Origin: an uncultured Lachnospiraceae bacterium
GTDB lineage: Bacteria; Bacillota; Clostridia; Lachnospirales; Lachnospiraceae
Assembly (NCBI GenBank): GCA_937915975.1
Contig: CALGGL010000349.1
Coordinates: forward strand, 1 to 7,114
Length of the DNA: 7,114 nucleotides
Reading direction: 5' to 3'
This document shows, piece after piece, positions 6,153-7,114 of the stretch (position 1 is its first letter; each line of letters starts with the position of its first letter). A program made the translations under genes and the position numbers. The notes beneath the pieces are model-generated. The model was given only the letters and a program-made list of their open reading frames with translations. It made no database searches and was not told the origin of the DNA.

Positions 6153-6180
6153 ATGATTAAATCCCCCTTTTACTTAAAGA

Positions 6181-6209
6181 ATATTATCATTTTATCATCA
6201 CGAAAACAA
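6181..6209 (-). promoter_or_regulatory. Possible promoter of the AraC-type gene with overlapping direct repeat
   Basis: On the minus strand TTGTTT (6209-6204), a 17-bp spacer and TAATAT (6186-6181) are a modest promoter match. On the plus strand TTATCAT occurs twice with an 8-bp period (6184-6190 and 6192-6198) over the spacer and -10 box. Such direct repeats suit AraC-type binding, but the DNA is very AT-rich. Confidence 0.35.
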
Positions 6210-6241
6210 GTGCTAAAATGTCCTTTTTTGTCAAAATGGTA

Positions 6242-6270
6242 TAGAAAGTTAGTTATAACTAACATATAAT
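6242..6270 (+). promoter_or_regulatory. feoA promoter
   Basis: A perfect -10 TATAAT (6265-6270) lies 17 bp after TAGAAA (6242-6247), a 4-of-6 match to the -35 consensus. Transcription should start near 6277, with a 35-base leader before feoA. The weak -35 box and the palindrome filling the spacer suggest regulated expression. TTGTCA at 6228-6233 is an alternative -35 but is too far from this -10. Confidence 0.6.
6248..6263. promoter_or_regulatory. feo operator: perfect 16-bp palindrome in the promoter spacer
   Basis: GTTAGTTATAACTAAC is fully self-complementary and fills the -35/-10 spacer of the feoA promoter except its last base. Half-sites of the GTTAG/CTAAC type resemble those bound by DtxR/IdeR/MntR metalloregulators (core GGTTAG...CTAACC). 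They do not resemble the GATAAT repeats of Fur. A ferrous-iron-sensing DtxR-type repressor is the best guess; its gene is not in this window. Confidence 0.68.
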
Positions 6271-6311
6271 ATGGTTTGCTTTAATAATAATATATAGGAG
6301 AATGATGAATT

Positions 6312-6536
6312 ATGAGTCTGACAGAACTAAAGAATGGCGAAAGAGCCTCTATAGTCCGGATTGACGGTGACAGAAGGTATCTTTCAAGAATTACATCAAT
6401 TGGTCTGAATGTAGGCTGTAAGGTGGAGATGCTTCAAAATGTTAAGAAAAAGCCACTCCTTATCTATGGCAGGGATACTATGATTGCCTTGAATCGTGAG
6501 GAATCAGAGAGAATTAAGGTGGAGGTTATTGCATAA
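6312..6536 (+). CDS. feoA: FeoA, ferrous iron transport accessory protein
   Basis: This 74-residue protein is a small SH3-like cytoplasmic partner of the FeoB ferrous iron transporter. It shows the normal FeoA pattern: LTELKNGERASIVRIDGD at the start, then a central LSRITSIGLNVGCKVEML (24-41; relatives have LxxLGLxxG) and PLLIYGRDTMIALNREESERIKVEV to the end. The length is typical. AGGAG at 6296-6300 lies 11 bases before the ATG. Its TAA stop shares one base with the next gene's ATG, so the two are co-translated. The promoter upstream carries a palindrome that probably brings metal-dependent repression. FeoA is thought to modulate FeoB activity or assembly; that is family knowledge. Confidence 0.92.
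   Translation: MSLTELKNGERASIVRIDGDRRYLSRITSIGLNVGCKVEMLQNVKKKPLLIYGRDTMIALNREESERIKVEVIA
6521..6525 (+). promoter_or_regulatory. Ribosome binding site of the FeoB-like gene
   Basis: GGAGG inside the end of feoA lies ten bases before the overlapping ATG at 6536. It supports this start and translational coupling with feoA. Confidence 0.75.
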
Positions 6537-7081
6537 TGGATAATACAAAAAACATAGCGCTTCTTGGGCAGCCAAATTCAGGTAAATCCACTGTTTTCAA
6601 TTCACTGACAGGAATGCATCAGCATGTGGGAAACTGGCCGGGTAAAACTGTTGAGAAGAAAGAGGGAACATTTACTCATAACGAGGTGACATATAAGGTG
6701 GCGGATCTTCCGGGTTCATATTCCCTGTCTGCAAACTCGGATGAGGAGATAGTCACAAGAGATTACATAACAAAAAAAGATCTTGACCTTGTTTGTCTGT
6801 TGGCAGATGCGTCACAGCTTGAAAGAAGTATGTATATGCTTGCGGATTATGCAGGAATCAAAACTCCTGTTATGCTTGTGCTCACCATGATGGATGTGGC
6901 AGAGGCTAAGGGAAAGAAGGTTGATGTTAATAAGCTTTCTGAGAAACTTGGAATTGAGGTGTGCAGCATAGTTGCATATGATAAGAAAAGCTATGATTCC
7001 TTCTTTAAGTGTCTTGAAAAAGCCATAAGCAGCGGAAAGACGTTAAATGCTGACAATCTGTATGAAGCGGATAATATATAA
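6536..7081 (+). CDS. FeoB G-domain-only protein (no membrane domain), altered G4 motif
   Basis: This 181-residue protein matches only the N-terminal GTP-binding domain of FeoB. Visible are G1 GQPNSGKST (11-19), the FeoB-specific switch I VGNWPGKTVEKKEG (31-44) and G3 ADLPGSYSL (56-64). At G4 the family has NxxD, but here the sequence is TMMD (117-120), so the guanine-contacting Asn is Thr. The G5 region near SIVAYDKKS (144-152) also lacks a clear SA motif. Full FeoB proteins continue for 400 or more residues with a GDI helical region and transmembrane gates; this one stops at TAA, and none of the three forward frames in the remaining 33 bases reads as FeoB. It could be one half of a split FeoB, a regulatory paralogue before a full FeoB, or a decayed gene. 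The otherwise clean sequence favours a functional stand-alone protein. It overlaps feoA by one base. Confidence 0.88.
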   Translation: MDNTKNIALLGQPNSGKSTVFNSLTGMHQHVGNWPGKTVEKKEGTFTHNEVTYKVADLPGSYSLSANSDEEIVTRDYITKKDLDLVCLLADASQLERSMYMLADYAGIKTPVMLVLTMMDVAEAKGKKVDVNKLSEKLGIEVCSIVAYDKKSYDSFFKCLEKAISSGKTLNADNLYEADNI

Positions 7082-7114
7082 TAATACATGCCGGCAGGGC
7101 ACATACGTGACTGC

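Noticed and set aside
6181..6200. Fur box upstream of the AraC-type gene
   Set aside because: TGATGATAAAATGATAATAT has GATAAT-like pieces but not the inverted 19-bp arrangement of a Fur box; a direct repeat explains it better.

Overview
The window is AT-rich DNA from a low-GC Gram-positive bacterium. Strong GGAGG-type ribosome binding sites, TTGACA/TATAAT promoters, tightly packed genes and the protein families present point to class Clostridia. A gut or rumen Lachnospiraceae member (Butyrivibrio/Roseburia-like) is my best guess from protein style, not from a search.

Layout, left to right. (1) Positions 77-4279, minus strand: a TetR-type repressor gene followed by a LolD/MacB-type ABC ATPase gene and an 8-TM FtsX/MacB-type permease gene. 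The repressor gene has a near-consensus promoter (TTGACA-N17-TAAGAT) overlapped by a 26-bp palindrome, a convincing self-repression site. The ATPase and permease genes abut with no gap. The 162-bp gap between repressor and ATPase holds a GC-rich hairpin, a direct repeat and an inverted GTTAGT/ACTAAC pair. (2) Positions 4489-5180, plus strand: a complete vapBC toxin-antitoxin module with its own promoter and a perfect 20-bp palindrome over the spacer and -10 box. (3) Positions 5211-6152, minus strand: an AraC-family regulator converging on vapC. The 30-bp gap between them looks like a decayed REP-type intergenic repeat next to an 8-bp tandem duplication. (4) Positions 6242-7081, plus strand, divergent from the AraC gene: feoA and a FeoB G-domain-only gene behind a promoter whose -35/-10 spacer contains a perfect 16-bp palindrome, probably a metalloregulator operator.

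How the genes may work together. The TetR-ABC set looks like an inducible export or envelope-stress pump. The feo genes are ferrous iron uptake under predicted metal control. The AraC regulator lies back to back with feo and may respond to iron or another nutrient. vapBC is an independent selfish or stress module between the two.

The most unusual items are three. The FeoB protein is complete at 181 residues, has no membrane part, and carries Thr in place of the G4 Asn (TMMD instead of NxxD). The half-sites of the feo operator recur upstream of the ABC genes. Similar outward-facing sequences lie at the two ends of the window. I see no IS element, CRISPR array, tRNA or rRNA, and no gene-free stretch over 300 bases; the longest gap (4280-4539) is filled by two divergent promoters, their operators and a tandem repeat.
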